A stretch of DNA of 53,874 bases from Kordiimonadaceae bacterium UBA4441 (GTDB lineage: Bacteria; Pseudomonadota; Alphaproteobacteria; Sphingomonadales; Emcibacteraceae), in NCBI GenBank assembly GCA_002390425.1, contig DGPL01000038.1, positions 14,700 through 68,573 of the forward strand, given 5' to 3'. Made by a program: the position numbers and the translations under genes. Below the pieces are notes generated by a model. It did not search any database and was not told the DNA's origin. It saw only the letters and a list, made by a program, of their open reading frames with translations. Positions within the stretch are counted from its first letter, which is position 1; every line of letters starts with the position of its first letter. Below, in pieces: positions 1 to 8,804 of this stretch.

Positions 1-2
1 TT

Positions 3-227
3 GATTATTTAATTTTGCCTTTTTGGTACATGAGCACATCTGAGCGGGTTCAATATATAAATTCGATTTTTAATGCGACACACATTATTCCTATGCATTT
101 TGCGCTTGATCATTCTGAATGGATGCAAAGTATGGGCGGTCTTGAATTTGTTAAAAAAAGAACATACGCTGCGATGAGTAATCTAATGAAACTTGACCAA
201 GAAATGCAGTGTATACCGCTAAATTAA
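3..227 (+). CDS. C-terminal end of a metallo-beta-lactamase-fold hydrolase (5' partial)
   Basis: The reading frame is open from the first bases of the window, so this is the 3' end of a gene that begins outside it. The visible 75 residues include an Ile-Ile-Pro-Met-His-Phe stretch, which resembles the last metal-binding histidine strand of metallo-beta-lactamase-fold hydrolases. The Asp-Tyr-Leu-Ile-Leu-Pro run before it would be the preceding core strand. The HxHxDH metal motif would lie upstream and cannot be checked. The stop codon overlaps the end of the convergent outer-membrane gene by 4 bases. The family call is an inference from a short fragment. Confidence 0.5.
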   Translation, partial: DYLILPFWYMSTSERVQYINSIFNATHIIPMHFALDHSEWMQSMGGLEFVKKRTYAAMSNLMKLDQEMQCIPLN

Positions 228-1120
228 AATTTATAGCGTAACTGAGTGCCTAAACCATAATCTGTGGTCACATTATTAAGACCAACAACACCGTAAAAAT
301 TAATACCCCAATGATCATCTAGCTGCACATCAACGTAAGAAAATATTTCTTTCGGGCTGTTAAATCCTGGTGTTGCGCTTTCGCGGTAGTCATATGAAAC
401 ACCGATACTCGTATCAAAAGTAAGATAATAGGCCAATCCGATTGACGCAAAGAAGCTATTTTGTAGATCAAACCTTGGTGTTTCACCAACAAAGCGGTAC
501 CCAAGAGTACCAAATGGCATAAAGTTTCCAAATAAATATGCAGCATCAAGTCGAGCAGTATAATCGACTTGTCCAGTTCCAAGTCCTTTATTTTCATCCG
601 CTGTTGGAATTTTAATTTGTCCAGTTAAATCTATAAAGAAATCGTCCATATAAGGATTTTCAAGGGCATAAGTGGCACTTAAATAAACATCTCCAAAACC
701 ACTTTTTCGTCTGCTTCTTCTGGCTTCTTCGTTGGTAAGGTCAATATCCGTAAGGAGAGGTGCACCATTATCATCTGTGATAACGTTTCGGGGGCCAGCA
801 AAACTGATATAGCCGCTGCTTGCTCTAAATGTCCAGTCGCCGGTTTCATATTTAACGGCGTAAGGTACATAACTAATGTTAGTACTGGTAGGTAAATTAA
901 ATCTTCCGCTTGAATAATCAAAACCTGTGATCAATGTAAATGTATCATTTTCTAATAAAGGGACAGAAACATAATCGTCTTCAATGGTTTGAGGATTAAA
1001 TTCTTCATTCGCCTCATTTTCTTCCCCGTTAGTCGTTTGCGCAAATGAGGGAGATGAATATGTAATCGTCATCATAAATGTTATAAACAAAAAGTTTTTG
1101 TTTTGTCTTAGAATTTTCAT
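224..1120 (-). CDS. Outer-membrane beta-barrel protein, phenol-degradation MetA-like family
   Basis: A 298-residue protein with a Sec signal peptide (hydrophobic to about residue 27, ending Ser-Phe-Ala-Gln), a short acidic linker, then alternating aromatic and polar strands to a C-terminal Lys-Phe. A terminal aromatic residue is the usual BAM recognition signal of outer-membrane barrels. The strand pattern and the Gly-Phe-Gly-Asp-Val-Tyr segment near residue 140 resemble the conserved barrel family related to MetA of phenol-degradation pathways. The ATG is preceded by an AAGGG ribosome site. No substrate can be read from the sequence. It is transcribed alone and converges on the gene at the left edge. 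Confidence 0.6.
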   Translation of the reverse strand: MKILRQNKNFLFITFMMTITYSSPSFAQTTNGEENEANEEFNPQTIEDDYVSVPLLENDTFTLITGFDYSSGRFNLPTSTNISYVPYAVKYETGDWTFRASSGYISFAGPRNVITDDNGAPLLTDIDLTNEEARRSRRKSGFGDVYLSATYALENPYMDDFFIDLTGQIKIPTADENKGLGTGQVDYTARLDAAYLFGNFMPFGTLGYRFVGETPRFDLQNSFFASIGLAYYLTFDTSIGVSYDYRESATPGFNSPKEIFSYVDVQLDDHWGINFYGVVGLNNVTTDYGLGTQLRYKF

Positions 1121-1554
1121 TTTACCCTTATTGTCCTCAGATTAAGATTTTTTATAACTCTTAAAATAATAATAATAATTTTTATCTTTTAATGACAATT
1201 TTATCAAGCAAGTATTTCAAATACATCTATTATAATGCTTTGCAATTTAGTCAAAAAAAAGGCGACCTTTTCTTAAGGTCGCCCAAGTCTGGGGGGAGAG
1301 GAAATCTATATTGTCAAGATTATGCCTCATTAGTTTAAAAAGCGTTAATTTTTGTTGCTTAATTATGGATTAGTTATAATTTATTTAATTCATTAACTAA
1401 TTTTACGGCTAATTTATCAATAGATAAGATTTTTAAGAAAGAAAAAGAGAAAATTTGACTAGTTTATAAAACTACTACTTGACGAAAACGCTAATATGAT
1501 TAATTTCGAGCGGGTGCAAATTCTTACTTGATTTTTAATAATGAATATTAGTCC
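1121..1554. other. 434-base divergent intergenic region
   Basis: This region separates the leftward barrel gene from the rightward porin gene. It holds the leftward terminator at 1253-1283, a C-rich stretch just before it, and very AT-rich DNA elsewhere. I see a possible leftward promoter, minus 10 CATAAT at 1319-1324 and minus 35 TTAACG at 1343-1348 with an 18-base spacer, which would feed the terminator. I see no protein-coding signal. Confidence 0.5.
1253..1283 (-). terminator. Rho-independent terminator reading leftward
   Basis: A perfect 9-bp stem (1261-1269 with 1275-1283) and a 5-base loop are followed on the minus strand by eight U residues (A1253-A1260 on the plus strand). It lies 133 bases upstream of the outer-membrane barrel gene, and no minus-strand protein gene lies to its right before 2913. 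It must therefore end some other leftward transcript, possibly a small RNA (see findings). Confidence 0.75.
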
Positions 1555-2913
1555 GTGTCTTATGATTTTTTAAAACATAGTTGTTCTTTTATAATAGGGG
1601 GAATTCTATTATCTAATGCTGCAATTTCTCAAGAAGCGGATGATATGGTAAGTAATGATCTATTATTGCTCCAGCAGCAGATTGATGATTTGAAAACGTC
1701 TAATGATGACCAATCATTAAATAATTCCGAAGCACAAAATAATGCCGAAGTTGAAGAGGAAAAAGAAAAGCCTATTTATACTTGGAACGCGGGGCCAAGG
1801 TTTGAGAGCCGTGATGGTCGTTTTTCATTTAGATTATCCGGCCGGTTAACTTACGATTATGGTAATATAACCTATAAAGATGGTCTTGGAATTGAAAGAC
1901 CAGAAGAAAAAGTAGACGCGATTGCAAATCGACACCAAGAGTTAGGCATTCGCGGCAATATTTTTCGCGATATAAGCTATAGATTGGTGACGCGGTTTAG
2001 AGATAATGAAGCAACCGTTAGATTAGCATTTTTAGAATATGATTCAGGAAAAACCAGAATTAGTGCGGGTCAGATTAGAACATTTACGACCCTTGACCGT
2101 ATGACGCCGCCGCAAAACCATAATTTTACGGAACGTTTTGCTTTTGTAAATGCCATTAGAGCAAACCAAAGAGTAGGGGTGGCCGCAGCCCGTTATGGCA
2201 AAGATTGGTCCGTGACCGGTGGTTATTATTATGAAGACATATATGAAACCGATTTGTCACTTGATGAAAATCATATGATCACAGGAAGGCTTAATTATAG
2301 CCCTCATCTTGATAATGGATTGGCGCTTCATTTTGGGACATCATTTTTTACACGCAATGAAAATGGTAAACCTTATGATTTTAATTATCGGACGCGTCCG
2401 ATTAGTCGCCAAGGTGACCTTAGGCCATTAACATCAGAAGAATTCAATATTACCAGAGAAAACTTTATTGGTGGTGAATTTGCAGCTATTTATGGTGATT
2501 TCGGTATTCAAACTGAATATGCACAAATAAACAATATTTTAAGCAACCAGGAAACGTTGACATCAAGAAACCCGAAATACGAAGGTGCCTATATCGAATT
2601 GGGATATTTTCTAACGGGTGAATCTAGGACCGTTGACGGAAGTGACGGGCGTTATAATAATGTTGATGTTGATAGCCCGGTTGGCAGCGGGGGTATCGGA
2701 GAAATTCGTGTTGCAGCGCGATATGATGTGGCCGATTTTACCCATGAGACGTTTGGTAGGAGACAAAAATCTATGATTTTTTCTTCGGTGTGGTTTTTAA
2801 ATGATCATTTAAGATTAATTGGCGCTTATGGTCATTCGATCATCAAGGATGCGCAAGATATTAAGACGGATGTTGTTGACACATTCAGCGCGCGATTAAT
2901 GTTTTTCTTCTAA
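1555..2913 (+). CDS. OprP/OprO-type outer-membrane porin
   Basis: A 452-residue outer-membrane protein. The N-terminus is a signal peptide, followed at about residues 37-60 by a coiled-coil-like Gln/Leu/Asp-rich segment and then a barrel ending in three phenylalanines. The Phe-Arg-Leu-Ser-Gly-Arg-Leu segment near residue 95 and the Gln-Glu-Leu-Gly-Ile-Arg-Gly stretch match phosphate-selective porins O and P. Family members often pass phosphate or other anions, but specificity is not visible here. The start is the GTG at 1555: an in-frame TAG ends at 1551, so nothing earlier is possible. No clear Shine-Dalgarno precedes it, which is odd for a gene this well formed. Confidence 0.7.
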   Translation: MSYDFLKHSCSFIIGGILLSNAAISQEADDMVSNDLLLLQQQIDDLKTSNDDQSLNNSEAQNNAEVEEEKEKPIYTWNAGPRFESRDGRFSFRLSGRLTYDYGNITYKDGLGIERPEEKVDAIANRHQELGIRGNIFRDISYRLVTRFRDNEATVRLAFLEYDSGKTRISAGQIRTFTTLDRMTPPQNHNFTERFAFVNAIRANQRVGVAAARYGKDWSVTGGYYYEDIYETDLSLDENHMITGRLNYSPHLDNGLALHFGTSFFTRNENGKPYDFNYRTRPISRQGDLRPLTSEEFNITRENFIGGEFAAIYGDFGIQTEYAQINNILSNQETLTSRNPKYEGAYIELGYFLTGESRTVDGSDGRYNNVDVDSPVGSGGIGEIRVAARYDVADFTHETFGRRQKSMIFSSVWFLNDHLRLIGAYGHSIIKDAQDIKTDVVDTFSARLMFFF

Positions 2914-3023
2914 TTAATTCGGTAATTGTTACTTTTACCAAATAATATTTGGTAAAATAATTCTTAAACAAAATATTTTTCTGGAAATAGTGGTTTTTGT
3001 ATGTTATCTGCTGTTCACTTTTA

Positions 3024-3566
3024 ATGAGCGGAATTAAAAAAGTGCCAGAATTAGAATTGAAAAAAGAGATAGAACTACAAAACAACGAAGACTTAAAAGA
3101 CGTTGAAACTCTACTTGATCTTGCTTTTGGTGAAGATCGGTTTTCGAAAGCGGCTTATGCTCTTCGTGATGGTATTGAACCACTTTCCGATTTATCTTTT
3201 ATCATTCGCGATAAGGGTGAGATTATTGCGACCTTAAGGTTTTGGCCAATAAAAATAAAAGAGAATCCGGCTTTATTACTAGGCCCCATTGCCATTAAAC
3301 CCGAACTTCAGGGGTTAGGGTATGGCATCGCTTTAATGAAGCATGGACTTAAGCAGGCAAAAACTCTGGGCCATAATCGTGTTATACTTGTTGGTGATGA
3401 AGCCTATTATAAGCGTGTTGGGTTTTCCCGGGAATTAGCCGTGAATATATCAATGGCGGGACAGGATGAAGAGCACCGACTTCTTGCTAAAGAATTGGTT
3501 GAAGGGGCTTTTGATAAAGTCAAAGGATTGATTCAAAAGGATTATACTTCAAAAAACTGTCTTTAA
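3024..3566 (+). CDS. GNAT-family N-acetyltransferase
   Basis: A protein of about 180 residues with the GNAT core: a Gly-Pro-Ile-Ala-Ile strand followed by the acetyl-CoA pyrophosphate loop Gln-Gly-Leu-Gly-Tyr-Gly, and later a Tyr-Tyr-Lys-Arg-Val-Gly-Phe segment seen in YhbS-like members. The substrate is not predictable. I chose the ATG at 3024; a GTG at 3042 is an alternative and neither has a strong ribosome site. It precedes the DUF1285-Nudix-cca group on the same strand with a 41-base gap and may be cotranscribed. Confidence 0.75.
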   Translation: MSGIKKVPELELKKEIELQNNEDLKDVETLLDLAFGEDRFSKAAYALRDGIEPLSDLSFIIRDKGEIIATLRFWPIKIKENPALLLGPIAIKPELQGLGYGIALMKHGLKQAKTLGHNRVILVGDEAYYKRVGFSRELAVNISMAGQDEEHRLLAKELVEGAFDKVKGLIQKDYTSKNCL

Positions 3567-3607
3567 AGTGTAATATGGGTTTCATATATAACTTTTAGAA
3601 AACCCAT

Positions 3608-4180
3608 ATGACAAAGAGCACTGACCATAAAACAAATAATTCGGGATTTAGACCACAGCTTTTTGCCCTTAAAGCTGAGAAGGCAACTGGCGGTAATCAA
3701 CTTCCACCTATGCATTTATGGGACCCGGATTTTTGTGGTGATATCGATATGCGTATTCGCCGCGATGGTAGTTGGGATTATATGGGCACGCCTATTACCC
3801 GAGAACGAATGGTAAAATTATTTTCAACTATCCTTAGGCGTGATGATGATCAGTATTTTTTAGTAACGCCCGTTGAAAAAGTGGGCATCAAAGTTGATGA
3901 TGCGCCTTTTGTTGCTATTGAAATGGTGCTTGAAGATGACCATATTTATTTCAGAACAAATTTAGACGATTATGTAAAGGTTGATGAAGAACATCCAATT
4001 TACGTAACGGTAAATGAAAAAACTGGTGAGCCATCACCTTATATCAGGGTAAGGGATCGATTGGATGCCTTATTAAGTCGCAGTGTTTATTATCAATTGG
4101 CTGAGAAAGCCATTGAAAGAGATGGTCAATACGGAATAACCAGTGGAAATGAATTTTTCCCAATTGGTAAAGTGGAATAA
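3608..4180 (+). CDS. DUF1285 domain-containing protein
   Basis: A 190-residue soluble protein. The Asp-Met-Arg-Ile-Arg-Arg-Asp-Gly-Ser-Trp segment near residue 50 and the Gly-Thr-Pro-Ile-Thr-Arg run after it are hallmarks of DUF1285, a mostly alphaproteobacterial family of unknown biochemical role. It is commonly found just before a Nudix hydrolase and the CCA-adding enzyme, as here. The gap to the Nudix gene is 5 bases, so the genes form an operon. An imperfect inverted repeat (3575-3583 with 3598-3607) directly precedes the ATG; it has no U tract. Confidence 0.85.
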   Translation: MTKSTDHKTNNSGFRPQLFALKAEKATGGNQLPPMHLWDPDFCGDIDMRIRRDGSWDYMGTPITRERMVKLFSTILRRDDDQYFLVTPVEKVGIKVDDAPFVAIEMVLEDDHIYFRTNLDDYVKVDEEHPIYVTVNEKTGEPSPYIRVRDRLDALLSRSVYYQLAEKAIERDGQYGITSGNEFFPIGKVE

Positions 4181-4185
4181 TATTA

Positions 4186-4860
4186 ATGAGACGCACAATT
4201 ACGAGACTTTTAGAAAAGCATGACCCGATTATGCGCCGTGCATTGACCCCCGCTGAAGCGCGGGCATGGATTAGACCAGATACAGGTGATACCTCGCTTT
4301 ATCGTCCTAAACTTAATCCTAGGGACCGATATATTTCACATGAATTACCGCTTAAAGTTTCGGCCGTTCTTATCCCGATCGTTGAGCGAGGAGAAGACCT
4401 TTCGATATTGTTAACGAAAAGATCATCGAATTTAAGCAGCCATAGCGGACAGGTTAGCTTTCCAGGGGGACGAAGTGAGGAAATGGACGACCATGCCATG
4501 GCAACGGCACTTCGAGAAGCGCATGAAGAAATAAACTTGCCGCCAGAAAATGTGGAAGTTGTTGGTGCACTAGAAGATTATGAAACAGTAACTGGTTATA
4601 ATGTGTCGCCCGTTGTCGGTTTCGTGGATCCTGATTTTGAAATTATCCCGCAGCAAAGCGAAGTTGAAGATGTCTTTGAAGTGCCGCTCGATTTCATTTT
4701 AGATGAAAGTAACCATAAAATAGAAAGTGCTATGTGGAAGGGTGCAAAACGGAAATATTATGTTTTCCCTCATGATCAACATAAAATTTGGGGTGCGACA
4801 GCGGCAATGCTGGTGCGCTTTGCAAACCTGGTGAATAAATATGAACAACGCGCCGCTTAA
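4186..4860 (+). CDS. Nudix hydrolase, CoA pyrophosphatase type (NudL-like)
   Basis: A 224-residue protein with the CoA-pyrophosphatase signature: a Leu-Leu-Thr-Lys-Arg strand, then His-Ser-Gly-Gln-Val-Ser-Phe-Pro-Gly-Gly, running into a full Nudix box that starts at the Gly-Gly and ends Arg-Glu-Ala-His-Glu-Glu (about residues 96-120). Relatives hydrolyse coenzyme A or its derivatives to phosphopantetheine and 3',5'-ADP using Mg or Mn. It lies 5 bases after the DUF1285 gene and its last 20 bases overlap the start of the CCA enzyme gene, so translation is probably coupled. Confidence 0.85.
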   Translation: MRRTITRLLEKHDPIMRRALTPAEARAWIRPDTGDTSLYRPKLNPRDRYISHELPLKVSAVLIPIVERGEDLSILLTKRSSNLSSHSGQVSFPGGRSEEMDDHAMATALREAHEEINLPPENVEVVGALEDYETVTGYNVSPVVGFVDPDFEIIPQQSEVEDVFEVPLDFILDESNHKIESAMWKGAKRKYYVFPHDQHKIWGATAAMLVRFANLVNKYEQRAA

Positions 4861-6028
4861 TATTGGTACGGAAAAATGGCTTAAAGAGCCAGCCCTACGT
4901 GAAGTAATGAATGCATTAGTTGCCGATGGGGGCAATGCGAAAATTGTTGGTGGTGCAGTTCGTGACGCACTTCACAATATTTTCTGGAAAAAGAAAAGAA
5001 AAATAGGTGATATTGATATTGCCTCGGAACTTACCCCACAACAAAATATCGAAAGATTAGAAACCGCCGGGATTAAAGTTATTCCAACGGGGATTGATTA
5101 TGGAACAGTTACGGCCGTAATTGATAAGAAACATTTTGAAATTACAACGCTTCGCCGTGATGTCGCTACAGATGGCCGCCATGCGGATGTAGAATTTACG
5201 GATGATTGGGCGGAAGATGCGAAGCGACGTGATTTTACCATTAATGCTTTTTATTTAGACTTAGATGGTACCGTTTATGACCCGCTTGGTGGGTTTGAAG
5301 ATTTAAAGAAAGCGAAAATACGTTTTATTGGCAATGCGAAAGAACGGATTAAAGAAGATGCACTTCGGATTTTAAGACTTTTCAGATTTTCTTCAGAATT
5401 TGAAGTGGGTGGCGTTGATGAAGAGGGGTTATTAGCGAGTGTTGAGCTTAAATCAATGATCCGTGATCTATCGGGCGAACGTATTTGGCAGGAATTTCAA
5501 AAGATCATTCTGTCCAAGCGGGCAATTCAGGCGTTACCTATTCTTTCAGCCGTAGGGCTACTTGATGAAATATTGCCGCACCATGAAAATTACGGTAAAT
5601 TTTTGAAATATGTTAAAAGAGAAAAGAAACTCGGTTTGAGAAATCCGTTGGGTCGGCTAAGTATGCTCTTGCCGCGCGATGAAAACAAAATAAAAGAGAT
5701 GTCATCACACCTTAGATTATCAAATAATCAGCGTGATCAGCTATTCCGTTTTGCCGACGATTATCATAAGCATGATTTAAGATCAAAAACCCTGCGCCGG
5801 GTCATTTATCAATACGGCAAAGATGTGGTTATTCATAACCTTATTCGCTTTGGGAGTTTGGATGAAAAAACTTTTCTTTATATCAATGATTATAATGTTC
5901 CAGTACTACCTTATACGGGGAAAGACTTAATGGCGGAAGGTTGGAAAGCAGGCCCAGAAATGGGTGCTGAGCTTAAACGCCGTGTGCAAGTTTGGATTGA
6001 TGCGGATTTTACCGTTACTCACCATTGA
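4841..6028 (+). CDS. cca: CCA tRNA nucleotidyltransferase / poly(A) polymerase family
   Basis: A 395-residue class II nucleotidyltransferase that adds or repairs the 3' CCA end of tRNAs. Motifs appear in order: Gly-Gly-Ala-Val-Arg-Asp near residue 38, the Asp-Ile-Asp metal pair near 58, Arg-Arg-Asp-Phe-Thr-Ile-Asn-Ala near 127, and the Glu-Asp-Ala-Leu-Arg-Ile-Leu-Arg helix near 170. The length fits the alphaproteobacterial form without an HD domain. The ATG at 4841 lies inside the Nudix gene in another frame. It ends one base before the end of the convergent lipase gene. Some relatives are named PcnB, but the context favours the CCA enzyme. Confidence 0.88.
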   Translation: MNNAPLNIGTEKWLKEPALREVMNALVADGGNAKIVGGAVRDALHNIFWKKKRKIGDIDIASELTPQQNIERLETAGIKVIPTGIDYGTVTAVIDKKHFEITTLRRDVATDGRHADVEFTDDWAEDAKRRDFTINAFYLDLDGTVYDPLGGFEDLKKAKIRFIGNAKERIKEDALRILRLFRFSSEFEVGGVDEEGLLASVELKSMIRDLSGERIWQEFQKIILSKRAIQALPILSAVGLLDEILPHHENYGKFLKYVKREKKLGLRNPLGRLSMLLPRDENKIKEMSSHLRLSNNQRDQLFRFADDYHKHDLRSKTLRRVIYQYGKDVVIHNLIRFGSLDEKTFLYINDYNVPVLPYTGKDLMAEGWKAGPEMGAELKRRVQVWIDADFTVTHH

Positions 6029-6871
6029 TTATTTACTTATGAATTCCAGCATTGCTTTTATGCTTTCATCATGGTCCATAATAGTTGTGTGGATGACTTT
6101 GACTTGTTTGAATTGGTGATAACCGTTAAGCCGTGTTTCTTCAACCGTGACAACACCGTCATTATCGCCCGTAAGCAATGGATTAAAACCAATGTCATTG
6201 CCGATACCGCCAGCAATGATCAATGTTGGAATGGTTGGCTCTGGTAATGTTGCGAGTTTTTGGTCAGGACGGACATCTTGACCACTTTGGCCAGTGATGA
6301 ATTTATAACTTTTCATACGGCTTAAAAATTCAGCGATTTGGGCGCCCTGGTTCGGTGTGCCCATCATGACAATTCGGTCTGCGACGACATCATTCCAATG
6401 GGTGTTACGGCTTAAAATTTCACGCACAACCAATCCACCGAGACTATGGGTGACAAAAGAAACTCTTTTTATCCCTTTTAAGTTTTCAAGCAAATGTGTG
6501 AAATGAGTTGCTTGATCGTCCACCCCTTCAAGGAGAGTGGCATAATTCAAAGAATGCGCTGAAAACCCAGATTTCCTTAAAGCCAGCTTCGGTTTATCCA
6601 TTATGCCCGCATGGCGGCCAAGGCCATGAATAAGCAAAACCAAATGGTCATGTTCGAACGTTGGGTTTAAATCAGAAAGTTCAGTAAGACATTCATCATA
6701 CGATCCAAGTTTTAACCTTTTTCGATTGCCGTCTAGTAATCGATAATTGCCCGATTGGACATTTTTTTGGATATGATAATTTCCTTGAAGAATGACGTCC
6801 GTCCAGACATAACGGCCGCCTAAGTTTTGAATTTCACGGGTGATATGTTCTTCAAAATCGGACCAGCTCAT
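6029..6871 (-). CDS. Alpha/beta-hydrolase, lipase-like
   Basis: A 280-residue alpha/beta hydrolase. Visible elements are the oxyanion-hole strand Leu-Leu-Ile-His-Gly-Leu-Gly near residue 80, the nucleophile elbow Thr-His-Ser-Leu-Gly-Gly near 140, an Asp-rich Gly-Asn-Asp-Gly-Val-Val turn near 235 and a late His-Asp pair that could supply the catalytic histidine. It resembles the GPI inositol-deacylase/lipase-like group. No signal peptide is seen, so it should be cytoplasmic. It is third in a leftward set with trmL and hemF, 9 bases after hemF. The substrate is unknown. Confidence 0.75.
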   Translation of the reverse strand: MSWSDFEEHITREIQNLGGRYVWTDVILQGNYHIQKNVQSGNYRLLDGNRKRLKLGSYDECLTELSDLNPTFEHDHLVLLIHGLGRHAGIMDKPKLALRKSGFSAHSLNYATLLEGVDDQATHFTHLLENLKGIKRVSFVTHSLGGLVVREILSRNTHWNDVVADRIVMMGTPNQGAQIAEFLSRMKSYKFITGQSGQDVRPDQKLATLPEPTIPTLIIAGGIGNDIGFNPLLTGDNDGVVTVEETRLNGYHQFKQVKVIHTTIMDHDESIKAMLEFISK

Positions 6872-6880
6872 GGCTTTTCC

Positions 6881-7735
6881 TTAGCGCCATTTTGCTTCTG
6901 GGGGAAGGGACATTAATATGGCATCCACATTTCCACCTGTTTTAAGGCCGAATGCGGTACCACGGTCGTAGACAAGGTTAAATTCAGCGTATAACCCTCT
7001 ATAATATAATAATTCTTCGCGTTCTTCGAATGTCCAGTCATTATTCATATGGCGGCGAACCAGTTTAAGGTATATATCAAGAAAAGTGCGGCCAACGTCC
7101 TTCGTAAAGGCAAAGTCAGCATCCCAACTGCCTGTGTTTAATTGGTCATAGAATATGCCGCCTTCGCCGCGGGCACGATTGCGGTGCGGGACATAGAAAT
7201 ATTCGTCACACCACTTTTTATATTTGTCATAATAGTCATCATTATGTTGATCGCACGCTTTTTTAAGAGCGGCGTGGAAATCTTTAGTGTCAAAATGATT
7301 AGGAATGGCTGCATTTAAATCGGCGCCACCACCAAACCATCCTTTGGTTGTAACAATATGGCGCGTATTCATATGAACGGCGGGTACTTTCGGGCTTTGC
7401 ATATGGGCGACGAGCGATATGCCGCTGGCCCAAAACCGTGGATCTTCTTCTGCACCCGGAATTTGTTTTGCAAATTCTGGCGAAAATTCACCATAAACGG
7501 TCGAAACATTGACACCGACTTTTTCAAAGACGCGGCCTTTCATAACGGCCATGGTGCCGCCCCCTTTTGAGGGGTCATCATCGCGGTACCAGCTTTTTCG
7601 TTCAAATCGACCGGGATCAAGGTCCGTATAAGGACCAGTTACATCGTTTTCTATGGCTTCAAATTCGTTACAAATATTTGTACGAAGTTCTTCAAACCAG
7701 TTTTGTGCTTTTTCTTTTTGTTGTTCAATCGTCAT
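6881..7735 (-). CDS. hemF: Oxygen-dependent coproporphyrinogen-III oxidase
   Basis: A 284-residue enzyme of haem biosynthesis that converts coproporphyrinogen III to protoporphyrinogen IX with O2. The family is highly conserved and the match is clear: the Trp-Phe-Gly-Gly-Gly-Ala-Asp-Leu run, the Tyr-Val-Pro-His-Arg-Asn segment and the following Arg-Gly-Glu-Gly-Gly-Ile-Phe-Tyr-Asp block (about residues 150-205), then Tyr-Asp-Arg-Gly-Thr near the C-terminus. Its ATG shares one base with the stop of trmL (TAATG), so the two are probably translationally coupled. It looks intact. Confidence 0.95.
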   Translation of the reverse strand: MTIEQQKEKAQNWFEELRTNICNEFEAIENDVTGPYTDLDPGRFERKSWYRDDDPSKGGGTMAVMKGRVFEKVGVNVSTVYGEFSPEFAKQIPGAEEDPRFWASGISLVAHMQSPKVPAVHMNTRHIVTTKGWFGGGADLNAAIPNHFDTKDFHAALKKACDQHNDDYYDKYKKWCDEYFYVPHRNRARGEGGIFYDQLNTGSWDADFAFTKDVGRTFLDIYLKLVRRHMNNDWTFEEREELLYYRGLYAEFNLVYDRGTAFGLKTGGNVDAILMSLPPEAKWR

Positions 7736-8193
7736 TAGTCAGCTTTTGGAAATTGATTAGTTTGTCTTAAGGCTTCACCGAGCACCATAGACGCAGAAAC
7801 GGCAATATTCAATGATCTTGTTTCCGGCGTCATAGGAATTAGTAAGCGTGCATCAGCCCTCGCATGTACATCATCAGGGACGCCCGCGCTTTCACGGCCA
7901 AGCAACAGGACATCATTTTCTTTAAATTCAAATTCTGTGTAGGGTTCTGCGGCCTTTGTGGTTAAAAGGGCGATGCGATGTGACCCCATTATTTTCAGAA
8001 AATCTTCCCAGCTTTGATGTCGTGTGATTTTACTTTGATCAATATAATCCATTCCTGCACGGCGAAATGATTTTTCACCAAATGGAAATCCACACGGTTC
8101 AATAATATGAATATGAACATCAAGGCACGCCGCCATACGAATGATGGTGCCAGTGTTCGGTGGGATATCAGGTTGATAAAGGGCAATATGCAT
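7735..8193 (-). CDS. trmL: tRNA (cytidine(34)-2'-O)-methyltransferase TrmL
   Basis: A SPOUT methyltransferase of about 152 residues that methylates the wobble ribose of certain leucine tRNAs using S-adenosylmethionine. The N-terminus Met-His-Ile-Ala-Leu-Tyr-Gln-Pro-Asp followed by Asn-Thr-Gly-Thr-Ile is the family's usual start, which is why I place the ATG at 8193. An in-frame ATG at 8229 would add 12 residues unlike the family. The trefoil-knot elements Gly-Arg-Glu-Ser-Ala-Gly-Val-Pro and Leu-Asn-Ile-Ala-Val-Ser are present. It is first in the trmL-hemF-lipase set. Confidence 0.9.
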   Translation of the reverse strand: MHIALYQPDIPPNTGTIIRMAACLDVHIHIIEPCGFPFGEKSFRRAGMDYIDQSKITRHQSWEDFLKIMGSHRIALLTTKAAEPYTEFEFKENDVLLLGRESAGVPDDVHARADARLLIPMTPETRSLNIAVSASMVLGEALRQTNQFPKAD

Positions 8194-8331
8194 AAGACGG
8201 GTTTTAAAGAATTGCTGATACATATGCAAGAGGCATATGGGATTGATTAAACCTTGACCCAGATCATGTAAGGGAACTTTGAATAATGGTATAATGAGGC
8301 ATTATTGAATTTCATAAATTGAAAGGAAAAG

Positions 8332-8793
8332 ATGATGAGAATTATACTATTTGTTACAGCAATTTTTTGTGCGTTGATTGTTAGTTCCTGTAGTTTTGGC
8401 CCTAAGTCCTCATATGGATTTACCTTGCCGGAAGGTAATGCAGAATATGGCAAAGCATATTTCGTTGAATATAGATGTGTTGATTGTCATACGGTCGCAG
8501 GATTAGAAGACGAACTATTGGCACCGGAAGGCATTGACCCGATTATGAATGTAGTATTAGGCGGCCCGGCAACCCATATTGAAACATATGGCGAATTGGT
8601 GACATCGATCATAAACCCGTCCCATAAGGTTTCAGAACAATATAGGGTGACACCATCGATAGATGAGCCACAATCAATGATGCGAAACTATAATAGCATC
8701 ATGACAGTTGATGAATTGATCGATTTGGTTGCTTTTATTCAAGATCAATATGAATTAATGCCCATGACGCCGACGGTTTATAAAATCTATTAA
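8332..8793 (+). CDS. Monohaem c-type cytochrome lipoprotein
   Basis: A 153-residue exported protein. Residues 1-20 form a lipoprotein signal ending Val-Ser-Ser-Cys (Cys20 would be lipidated). A single haem site Cys49-x-x-Cys52-His53 lies in Tyr-Arg-Cys-Val-Asp-Cys-His, and methionines near residue 115 could give the distal haem ligand. It resembles small electron-transfer cytochromes with one CxxCH. It probably sits in the periplasm, anchored to a membrane. The ribosome site AAAGGA precedes ATG-ATG; either ATG may be used. A TATAAT hexamer lies at 8290-8295, but I see no well-spaced minus 35. The electron partner is unknown. Confidence 0.8.
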   Translation: MMRIILFVTAIFCALIVSSCSFGPKSSYGFTLPEGNAEYGKAYFVEYRCVDCHTVAGLEDELLAPEGIDPIMNVVLGGPATHIETYGELVTSIINPSHKVSEQYRVTPSIDEPQSMMRNYNSIMTVDELIDLVAFIQDQYELMPMTPTVYKIY

Positions 8794-8804
8794 AGTTTAT
8801 ATTC

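Noticed and set aside
3575..3607. Terminator between the GNAT and DUF1285 genes
   Set aside because: The inverted repeat has a bulge and no U tract, and it runs into the next start codon.
8254..8295. Promoter formed by TTGACC at 8254 and TATAAT at 8290 for the cytochrome gene
   Set aside because: The 30-base spacing is far too long for one sigma-70 promoter; only the minus 10 is credible.
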